DNA from: DAOUJH01 sp965116555
GTDB lineage: Bacteria > Chloroflexota > Dehalococcoidia > Lucifugimonadales > QGNO01
Length of the DNA: 64,000 bases
Assembly (NCBI GenBank): GCA_965116555.1
Contig: OZ220698.1
Coordinates: 1,302,001 to 1,366,000 of the forward strand
Direction of reading: 5' to 3'
Position numbers and translations under genes: made by a program. The notes beneath the pieces were generated by a model, which made no database searches, was not told the DNA's origin, and saw only the letters and a program-made list of their open reading frames with translations. Shown one piece after another: positions 46,573 through 56,458 of this stretch (positions are counted from its first letter, which is position 1; every line of letters begins with the position of its first letter).

Positions 46573-48231
46573 CTACCGCCTCCGCCACCAAGCCACGCCG
46601 GCAAGCAGCGCCATCAAAGATGGCAGAATGATCCAGCTCAGGCCGCGTATCAGTTGCATCTCGCGGCCGGTGACTATAAGGCGCCTGGAGGCTATGGGCT
46701 TCGACCGTACAGAGGCCAGAGTGTAGTCTTCCGTAAGCCAGTTCACAGAGTTGAGCAGCAGGTCCCGGTTGCCCACGCTGTTGATATGGAAGTTGGTGGC
46801 AAAGTCCTTATCTCCAAATATAACCGCCTTGGTTTGCCGTGCTACATTGGGGTCAGGATTCATGCTCAATGGAGCAACGCCCTCCATGGCAAAGGCAGGC
46901 ACCCTGATATCAAAGTTGCCGTCGGAGCAGTCGTTGACCTCTTCATCCAGAGTCAAACAGCTCAGGATTGTGGTGGTAGCAACGGGGTATTGCGCAATGG
47001 TGCGTGGCATCTCCTCCGGGGGTAGACTGGGGATGATTGAAGTGGCGCCTGCAAAATAGCTCTGCTCCACCAGAGCTGTTATGGCATTCACAGGCTCCTG
47101 GTCATTGTATTGCGTACGCTGTATGAGCGGTGACTGAGGCTGTCCTGCCAGAGAACTTCCCAAATCAACTATAGTCCCTTCCTCTACTTCTATGGCCCAG
47201 GGTGCAAGCAAGTCCTTGAAGGTTTGCGGCGGATCCGGTTCCAGCAGAAGGAGCAACCGACCGCCCAGGCGCAGGTACTCTGAAAGCAAGTCAAACTCGG
47301 TCTGGTTCAAGTCTCTTGTCGGCCCGGCAATGATGATGGCAGCCGCCGACTCAGGAATTTCCGGGTTCTGTACCAGCGAAAGAGGAAAAACGCTGTAGTT
47401 GTCGTTGTTCATGCCAGTCCTGGCGAATCCGAATCCTTCACGGCTATCGGCTTCATCGTTGCTCAGGTCAAGCTCACCATGGCCGGTGAGGTGGAATATC
47501 TGTTTTCGTTCCACGCCGGTCACAATGAGCAGCGCGGAAGATATGTCGCGTTCCTCGAACAAAGGCGCCGTGAGCCTGTATTGCAACCCCCCATCCAGAC
47601 CCTCAAAAACTATGGTGGGGTACTCCGTAACCCTGTATCGGTTGGCTAGCGCAGGTTCGCGGTCCGGGTCTGAGAAACGGTAATCAAACTGACCTCCGGA
47701 GCGGTGGCGGAACTCGTTGAGCAGATTTTCTACAGGGATGCGGAACGGCGCCTGTCTGGGGTCGTCCGGCACAAAGAAGGCAATAGCCTCAACCGGCTCG
47801 TCAAGGTTATCCAAAATGCTCAAGGTGTGCGGCGCAAGGCTGAACTGGCGTGTAGCAGTGAGATCCCATCTGAAGGCTGTATTGACTCCCAAAACGTATA
47901 TCAAGCCCCCCAGTGTTAAGAACGCCGCCACCATGATTACTGTGTTCACACCGTACCTGCCCCGGCGTCCCGTAATGCTCTGCACCACGGTATTGAGGGA
48001 AAGCATGAGGGCAAGGACCAGAAAGATGCCGCTAAGCACCATTATTAATATGGCAGGGCCGCGCAACTCAGGTATGAAGACCAGAAGTACCAGACCAATG
48101 AAGAAGACAACCACGCCAGCCAGGGCTATGACCAAGCTTACCGCTCCCCTAAATGGGATTCGGCGCATGAGTGAGGCTAGCGTTTGGCTTGTTTGCTGAT
48201 CGGTGGAGTTATCCCCAGTGGGAGTAGACAT
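46573..48231 (-). CDS. GldG-like ABC transporter auxiliary protein
   Basis: A 552-aa membrane protein with three N-terminal helices (about 33-55, 60-80, 95-115). After the third comes the family entry FRWDLTATRQFSLAPHTLSILDNLDEPVEAIAFF, then a thioredoxin-like extracytoplasmic domain (VENLLNEFRHRSGGQFDYRFSDPD) and a GATase-like fold (ALLIVTGVERKQIFHLTGHGE; LSEYLRLGGRLLLLLEP). A C-terminal helix ends in WWRRR. Matches the GldG/ABC_transp_aux family seen beside GldA and GldF homologues in non-gliding bacteria. It abuts its neighbours by 1 nt on both sides. Confidence 0.9.
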   Translation of the reverse strand: MSTPTGDNSTDQQTSQTLASLMRRIPFRGAVSLVIALAGVVVFFIGLVLLVFIPELRGPAILIMVLSGIFLVLALMLSLNTVVQSITGRRGRYGVNTVIMVAAFLTLGGLIYVLGVNTAFRWDLTATRQFSLAPHTLSILDNLDEPVEAIAFFVPDDPRQAPFRIPVENLLNEFRHRSGGQFDYRFSDPDREPALANRYRVTEYPTIVFEGLDGGLQYRLTAPLFEERDISSALLIVTGVERKQIFHLTGHGELDLSNDEADSREGFGFARTGMNNDNYSVFPLSLVQNPEIPESAAAIIIAGPTRDLNQTEFDLLSEYLRLGGRLLLLLEPDPPQTFKDLLAPWAIEVEEGTIVDLGSSLAGQPQSPLIQRTQYNDQEPVNAITALVEQSYFAGATSIIPSLPPEEMPRTIAQYPVATTTILSCLTLDEEVNDCSDGNFDIRVPAFAMEGVAPLSMNPDPNVARQTKAVIFGDKDFATNFHINSVGNRDLLLNSVNWLTEDYTLASVRSKPIASRRLIVTGREMQLIRGLSWIILPSLMALLAGVAWWRRR

Positions 48232-48232
48232 T

Positions 48233-48949
48233 CTAACGCCATCTCCTTGATTCTAGTGATCTGATGGTGAGGAAGAGAAACACCGCCGTCACCACCAAGT
48301 AATATATGATGTCGCTTGTATCAACGACGCCACGGGCAAAAGCGTCGAAATGGCTGCTCAGAGAGATCGCTTCTAGCACCGTGGCCACCGCGCCTCCCAC
48401 AATGGTTGTGATCTGATCGATGACGTTAAAAAGCAGTATCACTCCAAAGCCCACGGCGGCAGCGACGAGCTGATTCCCAGTGAGAGAAGATGCCAAGAGG
48501 CCTATGGCAAGCGTGGCGCCGCCGTAAAGGAGAAAACCCAGATAGCCGCTGAGTATTGGACCTAGGTCTGGATTTGCGTACAGCATAAGGATGACCATAT
48601 AAAAAAGCGTGAGCAAGACGGTGCCGCTCAGAATTATGAAACTGGATATGAACTTGCCAAGGACCACCTCGTAGTCGCGCACCGGTGACGTCAAGAGCAA
48701 CTCCAGCGTTCCTAACTTCTGCTCCTCAGACAGCAAGCGCATTGTCAGGAGAGGCGGAATAAGGGGCAATAGGAAGAAGCTGCTTCGCAGCAACAACCCG
48801 CGAACCTCTGCTACCGCAAAGGTCTGGTCGATGCTATCGATGAAGAAGACGCCGGTCAGCGCAAGGAAGACCCCCGCTACTATGTATGCCATTGGCGACT
48901 TAAAGTAGACCGCCAGCTCTTTAACAGTAATAGCTAATGTTGTACGCAT
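48233..48949 (-). CDS. ABC-2 type permease, GldF-like
   Basis: A 238-aa six-helix permease. It opens TTLAITVKELAVYFKSPMAYIVAGVFLALTGVFF, the standard GldF beginning, and has the EEQKLGTLELLLTSPVRDYEVVLGKF segment. It lies 2 nt after the ATPase gene and 1 nt before the GldG-like gene. In Bacteroidota this system is linked to gliding; here it is more likely an envelope transporter of unknown cargo. Confidence 0.92.
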   Translation of the reverse strand: MRTTLAITVKELAVYFKSPMAYIVAGVFLALTGVFFIDSIDQTFAVAEVRGLLLRSSFFLLPLIPPLLTMRLLSEEQKLGTLELLLTSPVRDYEVVLGKFISSFIILSGTVLLTLFYMVILMLYANPDLGPILSGYLGFLLYGGATLAIGLLASSLTGNQLVAAAVGFGVILLFNVIDQITTIVGGAVATVLEAISLSSHFDAFARGVVDTSDIIYYLVVTAVFLFLTIRSLESRRWR

Positions 48950-48951
48950 AG

Positions 48952-49905
48952 CTAGGACTCCTCAACGGTGGTGAGACGGAGGAATATCTCTTCCAGACTC
49001 AATGTCACAGCTTCCATGCGGAGCAATCCCCAACCCTGCTCCACCAGTGTTTTCGCAAGTTCAATGCGCATCTCGTCACCGCGCCTGCATATCAGGTTGT
49101 ACACTACGCTGCCCCCGCCCTCTTCGGTGAATCTAACGTCCTGCACCCCTTTTACGCTGCGTATCGCCTTGGTAACCTCGTTGCTGGGGCCCCTTACCTC
49201 CAGGGTGAGACGTTCCGTGCCTTCCAGCCTCTCGGCTAGATTCTGCGGCGTATCTTCGGCCACTATCTCACCTTCGTGAATGATGACCACCCTTTCACAT
49301 ATCATGCTAACTTCAGGGAGAATGTGGGTGGATAGGATCAGTGTATGCTCGCCGCCAAGGTCCTTTATCAACTGGCGCGTCTCAACGATCTGTATGGGAT
49401 CTATACCAATGGTCGGTTCATCCATGATGAGGACGTCCGGCTCATGCAGCACAGCCTGGGCAATGCCGACGCGCTGTCGGAAACCCTTGGACAGTTTCCC
49501 AATAATGGTATCCCGGTAATCCTCCAGGCGGCATATCTGCACTACGTCATCTATACGCTGCCGTATACGTTTGCTGTCCATGCCCCGGATTGTGCCCATG
49601 AAGCTCAGGTAGTCCCGCACGGTCATCTCCGTGTACAGCGGTACGTTTTCCGGTAGATAGCCAATCTGTTGCCTGGCCTTCAAGGAATCGCTTACGACGT
49701 CAAACCCCGCAATGCGAGCCGTACCGCTGGTAGGCGGCATATACCCTGTGAGGATGCGCATGGTGGTGCTCTTGCCGGCCCCGTTGGGGCCAAGAAAGCC
49801 TAGTATTTCGCCCCTATTAACGGAGAATGTTACGTCGCTAACGGCGGGGAAGTCTCCAAAATACTTGGACAGGTGGTCTACTTCAATCATTGGTTGTCTG
49901 GCCAT
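48952..49905 (-). CDS. ABC transporter ATPase, GldA-like
   Basis: A 317-aa ATPase. The start at 49905 (MARQPMIEVDHLSKYFG) is preceded by TTAGGA. Walker A is GPNGAGKSTTMRIL, the signature is LSKGFRQRVGIAQAVL, and Walker B is VLIMDEPTIGIDPIQ, then the H-loop STHIL. A C-terminal domain of about 90 residues follows. It is the first gene of the four-gene Gld-type operon. Confidence 0.93.
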   Translation of the reverse strand: MARQPMIEVDHLSKYFGDFPAVSDVTFSVNRGEILGFLGPNGAGKSTTMRILTGYMPPTSGTARIAGFDVVSDSLKARQQIGYLPENVPLYTEMTVRDYLSFMGTIRGMDSKRIRQRIDDVVQICRLEDYRDTIIGKLSKGFRQRVGIAQAVLHEPDVLIMDEPTIGIDPIQIVETRQLIKDLGGEHTLILSTHILPEVSMICERVVIIHEGEIVAEDTPQNLAERLEGTERLTLEVRGPSNEVTKAIRSVKGVQDVRFTEEGGGSVVYNLICRRGDEMRIELAKTLVEQGWGLLRMEAVTLSLEEIFLRLTTVEES

Positions 49906-50010
49906 ATTTAATCCTAAGCATGCAAAGGAGCCCCTTTGAGGACAACGACATATCCAAGCAACTGATGTGGCTGGTTTGCCGTCGACAATTTCCATCTATG
50001 TGGACAGCAT

Positions 50011-50022
50011 TGGGGCGCCCCA
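50011..50022. promoter_or_regulatory. Perfect 12-bp palindrome upstream of speH
   Basis: TGGGGCGCCCCA is a perfect palindrome lying between the divergent Gld-type operon and the AdoMet decarboxylase gene, about 85 nt upstream of the latter. It may be an operator for either. No other feature is evident in this 200-bp divergent region. Confidence 0.3.
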
Positions 50023-50106
50023 GGAGTTGTGCCTTGTGTGAATTTTAGGACAAATGATATGCTAAGCAAAGCTTTTTGCCAAGTTATCTCTGTTTTGGAG
50101 CAGTGA

Positions 50107-50520
50107 ATGCATCTAGTAATTGATGGCTTTGGAGCCAGTACACCCATATTGGAAGACGTTGACGCCATCTACAAATTCTTGGATCAGTACCCCGATGCCA
50201 TAGGCATGACCAAAATAGCGCCTCCTCACGTATATTCCTACGAAGGCAAGAATCCTTTGGATGTAGGAGTTTCAGGATTTGTGCTCATTGCGGAAAGCCA
50301 CATAAGCGTCCATACGTTCCCCAAGCGGAGCTACATAAATATAGACGTCTTTTCCTGCAACGACTTCAATACAGAGAAAGCCTTGATGGAACTCAAGCAG
50401 ATGTTCGCTCTGGATACAGTGCGCAGTTGGGTGCTGGAACGAGGCTTGGAGTACTCAGACCCTGTTGTAGCGGCAAGAGCGGTAACGGCAGAACGAGCAC
50501 AGATAACAGAGCGTATCTAA
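50107..50520 (+). CDS. speH: S-adenosylmethionine decarboxylase proenzyme
   Basis: Pyruvoyl enzyme (137 aa) making decarboxylated AdoMet for spermidine synthesis. The self-cleavage site is IAESHISVHTFP, with Ser64 becoming the pyruvoyl group; His69 and Cys84 (VFSCND) are the processing and catalytic partners. Length fits the bacterial class 1B enzyme with a slightly extended C-terminus. The ATG follows TTGGAGCAGTGA. It is monocistronic and converges with ppdK. Confidence 0.95.
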   Translation: MHLVIDGFGASTPILEDVDAIYKFLDQYPDAIGMTKIAPPHVYSYEGKNPLDVGVSGFVLIAESHISVHTFPKRSYINIDVFSCNDFNTEKALMELKQMFALDTVRSWVLERGLEYSDPVVAARAVTAERAQITERI

Positions 50521-50532
50521 AGCCCCTACAGA

Positions 50533-53370
50533 TCAACCATCGGCTTCGGTTGAGACCAAGATAGGCTCCATGTCTCGTGCCAAGAGAGCGGCTTGCGCGG
50601 CGGCAAGGCGTGCCACAGGTACGCGAAACGGAGAAGCGCTAACGTAGTCCAACCCAACTTGATGGCAAAACTCTATGCTGGAAGGGTCGCCGCCATGCTC
50701 ACCGCAAATCCCAACCTCCAGAGTAGGATCGATTGATCTTCCCTTTTCCACGGCCATCTTAACCAAAGCGCCTACGCCTGTCCTATCGAGCACTTGGAAC
50801 GGGTTCTCCGGGAAGATTCCACGCTCCATATACTTAGGAAGGAACTTCTGTTCATCGTCACGACTGATACCAAAGGTCGTCTGGGTAAGGTCGTTGGTGC
50901 CAATGCTGAAGAACTCGGCATGCTTGGCAATTTCGTCGGCAGTCAGTGCAGCCCTGGGCAACTCAATCATAGTGCCAATCTTGTAGGGCACCTGGACTCC
51001 TTGCTCTTGCTGCACCAGTCTAGCCACTCTTACCAACAGCTTCTTCACGGCCTCCAATTCGTTGGCGTGGCCAATTAGAGGGACCATGATCTCAGGCCTT
51101 GGATCGAACCCCTCATTGACAAGCTCGCAGGCCGCCGTGAAGATGGCCCTTACCTGCATCTCGTTGATGGCGCCGTGCATGATGCCAAGGCGGCATCCTC
51201 TGAGACCCAGCATTGGATTGGCCTCGCGCAGGCTTCCCACTATCTCAAAAAGATCCTCTCTTGATTTCAATTCATCTGCTTCAGCTTCTCTCGTACGCAA
51301 CTCAATAATCTCTCGCAGGAGGTCTTCGTACGGTGGAAGGAACTCATGTAGCGGCGGGTCCAGGAGGCGGATAATCACAGGCTTCCCTGTCATAACCTTC
51401 ATGATGGCCTTGAAATCTTTGGTCTGGAACTCCCAGAGTCTGTCAAGCGCATCGTAATAACGCTTGGCATCCAGCGAAACGCCCAAAGTAGCGCGCTGGT
51501 TCTCCTGCTGTTTCATAAGCTCTTCTCTGTGACTGCTGGGAGACTTATCTATCCTCTCCTTAATGTCACGCATCCATTCTTCAAACTCCGTTGCACCCGG
51601 AGCCGCTATAATCATCTGCCTTACCACTGGAAGCCGTTCCTCCGCGAAGAACATATGCTCCGTGCGGCAGAGGCCTATCCCCTGGGCGCCATAGTCCAAG
51701 GCGCGCTGGGCATCCTCCGGCGTATCCGCATTTGTCCACACCCCTAACTTCCGCACTTCATCGGCCCATTGCAGCAGAGTATTCAAGTCTGTTTCGTCAG
51801 CAAAATTGGCTTCCCTAGTGGGTAGACTGCCTATGAACACCTCGCCGGTAGTCCCATCTATGCTGATGTCCGTCAGCTCCTCAAATGTTCTAGAGCTGAT
51901 AGCGCAACTATTGGAACCGTAGTCCACCACCAGTGCGTCGCAGCCAGCTACACAAGGTTTGCCCAGTCCTCTGGCCACCACAGCAGCATGGCTGGTGGCT
52001 CCACCACGTGCCGTCAGCACACCCTTGGCCAGCAGCATGCCCTGAACATCGTCAGGGTTAGTTTCCATCCTAACAAGGATGACGTCTTCTCCCTGGGCTC
52101 CAAGCTGCGCGGCACGATCGGGGTTGAACACCACCTTGCCGCTGGCAGCACCCGGAGAGGCGTTGAGACCTGTGGCAAGCATATCCCCGCGGGCTATGGC
52201 CTGGCCTTTCGCCTCTTCGTCAAAGCGAGGCAACAGCAGCTGGTTTATTTGGGCAGGCTCAACACGCATCAAGGCCTCTTCCCTGGTAATCAGCATTTCT
52301 TCTACCATATCCACGGCCATTTTCACTGCGGCACGCGCCGTTCTCTTGGCAGACCGTGTCTGCAACATGTAGAGAGTTCCCCGCTCTACAGTAAACTCAA
52401 TGTCCTGTGCGTCTCTGTAATGCTCCTCCAAGCGCTGTGCAATCTCATCCAACTGGTTATACAGATCCGGCATTGTCTCCGCCAGGTGAGCTATTAGTTC
52501 AGGAGTACGGATACCGGCCACAACGTCCTCACCCTGGGCATTGGCCAAGTACTCGCCGTACAACTCTTTTTCCCCAGTGGAAGGATTGCGGGTGAACACC
52601 ACGCCCGTGCCACTGCTTTCATCCATATTGCCAAAGACCATGGCGACCACGCTCGCTGCGGTACCCAGATCGTGAGGAATGCCATAGAAGTTCCGGTAAT
52701 CCACAGCTCGACGGCCGTTCCAGCTTGAGAATACCGCCTTTATGGACAGTTCCAACTGCTGGTATGGGTCTTGGGGAAAGCCCGAACCCGTTTCTCTACT
52801 AACCAAGTCTTTAAATTTGGCCACTACTTCCTTCAGATCCTCATCAGTCATCTGAGAATCATTGGTTACGCCGGAAGCCTTCTTTTGCGCATCCAGAATA
52901 CCCTCAAAAGCCTCGCTAGGCATACCCAGCACAACCTTGCAGAATTGCTGAATGAAACGCCGGTAAGAATCGTAGGCAAACCGTTCGCCGCCGCTGGCCT
53001 TGGACAACCCTTTCATCGTCTCATCGTTCAATCCCAAGTTGAGAACCGTATCCATCATGCCCGGCATGGACATCGCGCTACCGGAACGTACTGACACCAG
53101 GAGCGGGTCTTCGGAGTCGCCAAAGGTCTTCCCTGTACTTGCCTCTATATCGCGCATGCCCCGTAGGGTCTGTTCCCACATTCCAGAAGGAAGGTTCTTC
53201 TCCAGACCGTAATAGGCATTGCAGGCCTCTGTGGTAATGGTGAAGCCTGGCGGTACCGGGAGTTGGGCCCTGGTCATTTCAGCCAGACCTGCGCCCTTTC
53301 CTCCCAAAAGGTCTACCATCTCTCCGCTACCTTCACGGAAGAGGTAGACCCATTTCTTGGGACCTGACAC
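50533..53370 (-). CDS. ppdK: Pyruvate, phosphate dikinase
   Basis: Interconverts pyruvate, ATP and Pi with PEP, AMP and PPi (945 aa). I start it at GTG 53370 (SGPKKWVYLF), which has a perfect AGGAGG six bases upstream; an ATG seven codons earlier overlaps that site. It has an N-terminal ATP-grasp domain (GGKGAGLAEMTRAQLPVPPGFT), a swivelling phospho-His domain with GGATSHAAVVARG, and a C-terminal PEP barrel ending GICGEHGGDPSSIEFCHQVGLDYVSASPFRVP with the catalytic Cys. Full length. No adjacent regulatory kinase. Confidence 0.97.
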   Translation of the reverse strand: MSGPKKWVYLFREGSGEMVDLLGGKGAGLAEMTRAQLPVPPGFTITTEACNAYYGLEKNLPSGMWEQTLRGMRDIEASTGKTFGDSEDPLLVSVRSGSAMSMPGMMDTVLNLGLNDETMKGLSKASGGERFAYDSYRRFIQQFCKVVLGMPSEAFEGILDAQKKASGVTNDSQMTDEDLKEVVAKFKDLVSRETGSGFPQDPYQQLELSIKAVFSSWNGRRAVDYRNFYGIPHDLGTAASVVAMVFGNMDESSGTGVVFTRNPSTGEKELYGEYLANAQGEDVVAGIRTPELIAHLAETMPDLYNQLDEIAQRLEEHYRDAQDIEFTVERGTLYMLQTRSAKRTARAAVKMAVDMVEEMLITREEALMRVEPAQINQLLLPRFDEEAKGQAIARGDMLATGLNASPGAASGKVVFNPDRAAQLGAQGEDVILVRMETNPDDVQGMLLAKGVLTARGGATSHAAVVARGLGKPCVAGCDALVVDYGSNSCAISSRTFEELTDISIDGTTGEVFIGSLPTREANFADETDLNTLLQWADEVRKLGVWTNADTPEDAQRALDYGAQGIGLCRTEHMFFAEERLPVVRQMIIAAPGATEFEEWMRDIKERIDKSPSSHREELMKQQENQRATLGVSLDAKRYYDALDRLWEFQTKDFKAIMKVMTGKPVIIRLLDPPLHEFLPPYEDLLREIIELRTREAEADELKSREDLFEIVGSLREANPMLGLRGCRLGIMHGAINEMQVRAIFTAACELVNEGFDPRPEIMVPLIGHANELEAVKKLLVRVARLVQQEQGVQVPYKIGTMIELPRAALTADEIAKHAEFFSIGTNDLTQTTFGISRDDEQKFLPKYMERGIFPENPFQVLDRTGVGALVKMAVEKGRSIDPTLEVGICGEHGGDPSSIEFCHQVGLDYVSASPFRVPVARLAAAQAALLARDMEPILVSTEADG

Positions 53371-53553
53371 GGTTTGCCTCCTAAACCGCAAACATGAAGT
53401 ATAGATATCGCCTCTAGGAGACGAACCTTACTGTGGGTGTAGATTATACCATCTTAACTTCTAGTTATTACTTTAACAGCACTGCTCAGTTGCATCAAAT
53501 CCGCTTTATGTCATGCTTTCCACTCCAAGAATGCAGCATGCTATATTCTTAAA

Positions 53554-54639
53554 ATGACATCTCAAGCCACAGATCACAGCGTACGTCTGAGATTGGAAGC
53601 AAGGGAAGAGTCGCTCTCTCCCCATGCTTCCAGGGTAAAAGGCTCCAAAGGCAGAGATTCCTGGGAAGAACCCTCCCCTCTGCGTACCGACTTCCAGCGC
53701 GACCGCGATAGAATCATCCATACCAAGGCGTTCCGGCGCCTGAAGCACAAGACGCAGGTCTTCATCTCTCCCCTCGGCGATCATTACATGACCCGTCTAA
53801 CGCATACCTTGGAAGTCTCCCAAATAGCACGGACCATAGCCAGGGCACTCAATCTGAACGAAGACCTGACAGAGGCAATCTCTCTGGGCCACGATTTGGG
53901 ACATACCCCCTTTGGCCACGTTGGCGAAGAGGTGATTGCGGAGCTGGTTCCCTCCGGATTCAGGCACAGCCAGCAAAGCCTGCGCATAGTGGAGGTACTA
54001 GAAAAAGACGGCCAGGGCCTCAATCTCACTTGGGAAGTGCGCCACGGCATTGCCAATCACTCTAAGCCAAGGAGCGACATCTTCAACAAAGAGCTGGTCC
54101 AAGGCCTCTCTCTGGAAGGACAAGTGGTCCGCCTTTCCGACGCCATAGCCTATCTCAATCACGACATAGGCGACGCCATACGCTCCGGCACACTCAAGGA
54201 GAGCGACTTGCCGTCATCGGCCAGACAACTGCTTGGTGACAGAAACTCTCAGCGGATTGATACTATGGTAACAGACGTGGTTGAGGCTTCCTGGAACGCT
54301 ACGGGAAGTTACGGGGACTCCAAAGAGCCCCCTACCATAGCCATGAGCCTCAGAATTGGAGAGGCCGTCAACTCACTCAGAGATTTCATGTTTGAAAACG
54401 TATACCTGCCGGTGAGCAATGGAGAAGAGTCCAACAAATCCCGTGAAGTGATCGCCTTTCTCTACAATCACTTCCTCCACAATCCGGACCGCATACCTGA
54501 GGAGTACTGGAAGCGCGAAGAGCACCCTCAGCAGATGACCGTGGACTACGTATCCGGTATGACGGATTGGTACGCTCTGGCCACTGCTGAGGCGCTATGC
54601 CCCGGCATCTCAGGCAAGGTATTTGCAAGGATGCTTTGA
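53554..54639 (+). CDS. dgt: Deoxyguanosinetriphosphate triphosphohydrolase-like HD protein
   Basis: dNTP triphosphohydrolase (361 aa) of the HD superfamily. Metal ligands are His84 (RLTHTLEVSQ), His113-Asp114 (GHDLGHTPFGH) and the later Asp in RLSDAIAYLNHD. The FRRLKHKTQVF motif is intact. The ATG is preceded by TATATT with a very short leader and no ribosome site. It ends 1 nt before dnaG, giving the dgt-dnaG-rpoD order known from many bacteria. Confidence 0.93.
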   Translation: MTSQATDHSVRLRLEAREESLSPHASRVKGSKGRDSWEEPSPLRTDFQRDRDRIIHTKAFRRLKHKTQVFISPLGDHYMTRLTHTLEVSQIARTIARALNLNEDLTEAISLGHDLGHTPFGHVGEEVIAELVPSGFRHSQQSLRIVEVLEKDGQGLNLTWEVRHGIANHSKPRSDIFNKELVQGLSLEGQVVRLSDAIAYLNHDIGDAIRSGTLKESDLPSSARQLLGDRNSQRIDTMVTDVVEASWNATGSYGDSKEPPTIAMSLRIGEAVNSLRDFMFENVYLPVSNGEESNKSREVIAFLYNHFLHNPDRIPEEYWKREEHPQQMTVDYVSGMTDWYALATAEALCPGISGKVFARML

Positions 54640-54640
54640 A

Positions 54641-56446
54641 ATGGCTATCTCTGACGAAATAAAACAACGCCTTGACATAGTAGACGTGGTCAGCGGTTAC
54701 GTACCTTCCCTTAGGAGAACGGGGCGTAGCTACAAAGCAACTTGTCCCTTCCACTCGGAACGGACCCCCTCTTTTGTAGTCTTCCCTGAGAGGCAGTCCT
54801 GGCGATGCTTTGGGGCGTGCGCTACGGGAGGAGACCTCATTTCCTTCACCATGCGCGCCGAAAATCTGGACTTCAAAGACACGCTCAAGCTTCTGGCGGA
54901 TAGAGCTGGGATAAGAGACTTCCAACCAAGGCAGCGCCAGCGGAATGAAAGCCAGCAACGCATCAATGAAGCCGCCGCCGCTCACTTTCAAGGGCTGCTG
55001 CTTGCACCCCAAGGCATGGCGGCAAGAACCTATTTGCATCAGCGTGGGGTAGATGCCGACGCCATTGCCCAGTTTGAAATAGGGCTTAGCCCCGCCGGCG
55101 GCAGTGCTCTGCTCCAGCACTTGAAGTCGCTTGGGTACTCAGAAAGCCATATCTTGAAAGCCGGGCTGGCCAGTCAACGCGACGACGGCCAGCCGCGGGA
55201 CCTGTTCAACGGGCGTCTTATGTTCCCCATCAGGGACGGCAACGGAGTCCTGGTAGGCTTTGGCGGTCGCTCTTTGGATGGCTCCGAGCCGAAATATCTC
55301 AACTCCCCACGCACAGAGCTCTTCGACAAGAGTCATATACTTTACGCCCTGCACAAGGCCAGAGACGCTATCAAGCAGACTGGAGAGGGTGTCATTGTAG
55401 AAGGCTACATGGATGTCATCGCCGCTCACCAGCACGGGTTCAACAACGTAGTGGCGTCCATGGGAACGGCTCTCACCGAGCAGCAGGTTACCCTGCTTAG
55501 AAACACCGGCCGGCGGTTTGTGTTAGCCCTGGATCCGGACACGGCAGGGCAGGAGGCGACCTTCAGAGACCTGGTGGACTCCTGGCATATTTTCGAGCAA
55601 CGGCTGATAGGGAGGCGAAGAAGCATCGCAATCTACGAACGGGCTACCGATCCTTTCCTTGTTAGAGTCGCCATCCTCCCTCCCGGCCAGGACCCCGATC
55701 AACTCATACGCAGTAACCCTGAAGGCTGGCAATCCTCTCTGTCTGAAGCAAAGCCCCTGGTTGACTATCTCATAGATTCGGCAAGGGACCACTGGGACAT
55801 TTCAACCAGCGAAGGAAAAGCCCGCGCTGCTGAAGCTCTGTATCAGGTCATTGCCTCCATAGGGAATCCTTTCGAACGAGAGGGGTATCTAAAGCGCTTG
55901 GCAGAGGTGCTGGGCGTACAAGTGGCCACCTTGGAAGCCAGCCTGGGTAAGCTGAGCGCGTCCTCACGCCGCTTCAACCCGCAACAACGTCCTAGAGCCT
56001 CGGAGTCGCCGTTTGAAAGCGCAAGAAAAGACGTTCTGCAAGAGCACTTGCTGGGATTCATACTGCAATGGCCGGACTTGCGGCAGCATCTAGAAGACAT
56101 GGACCCCCAAGTGGTCGTAGGCTGGGAAGACCGCATACTCTTTTCCTCCTGGCTGAAATGCTCTACAATAGATGAGTTGCGGCAAATGCATGAAGACTAT
56201 CTTCAACGGCGCATAGATCATCTGCTATCACTGCCAGTCCCTCCTTTGGATTTACGCCAGAGAGAGCAAGCCGTCAAGGACTGCCGATACCACCTTGAGA
56301 TCAGGCGCCTGAAATCCCTCAAAGAGGAGGAGAAGCTTGCCTTGAGCGAAGCCGGTTTCTCCGACGACATTGAGCAACGAGTGGTTGAAACGAACGAACA
56401 ACTGAGAAACCTATTCCAACAGAAATACCCGCATCGCGTCCCTTAG
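54641..56446 (+). CDS. dnaG: DNA primase
   Basis: Synthesises replication primers (601 aa). The start at 54641 (MAISDEIKQRLDIVDVVSGY) has AAGGATG upstream. The CHC2 zinc module is CPFH (Cys35, His38) and CFGAC (Cys56, Cys60), one residue longer than the usual CFGCG. The Toprim core shows VIVEGYMDVIA (about 253) and LALDPDTAGQEA. A C-terminal helicase-interacting region completes the protein. It lies in the macromolecular-synthesis operon between dgt and rpoD. Confidence 0.97.
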   Translation: MAISDEIKQRLDIVDVVSGYVPSLRRTGRSYKATCPFHSERTPSFVVFPERQSWRCFGACATGGDLISFTMRAENLDFKDTLKLLADRAGIRDFQPRQRQRNESQQRINEAAAAHFQGLLLAPQGMAARTYLHQRGVDADAIAQFEIGLSPAGGSALLQHLKSLGYSESHILKAGLASQRDDGQPRDLFNGRLMFPIRDGNGVLVGFGGRSLDGSEPKYLNSPRTELFDKSHILYALHKARDAIKQTGEGVIVEGYMDVIAAHQHGFNNVVASMGTALTEQQVTLLRNTGRRFVLALDPDTAGQEATFRDLVDSWHIFEQRLIGRRRSIAIYERATDPFLVRVAILPPGQDPDQLIRSNPEGWQSSLSEAKPLVDYLIDSARDHWDISTSEGKARAAEALYQVIASIGNPFEREGYLKRLAEVLGVQVATLEASLGKLSASSRRFNPQQRPRASESPFESARKDVLQEHLLGFILQWPDLRQHLEDMDPQVVVGWEDRILFSSWLKCSTIDELRQMHEDYLQRRIDHLLSLPVPPLDLRQREQAVKDCRYHLEIRRLKSLKEEEKLALSEAGFSDDIEQRVVETNEQLRNLFQQKYPHRVP

Positions 56447-56458
56447 CAAAAGGAGAGT

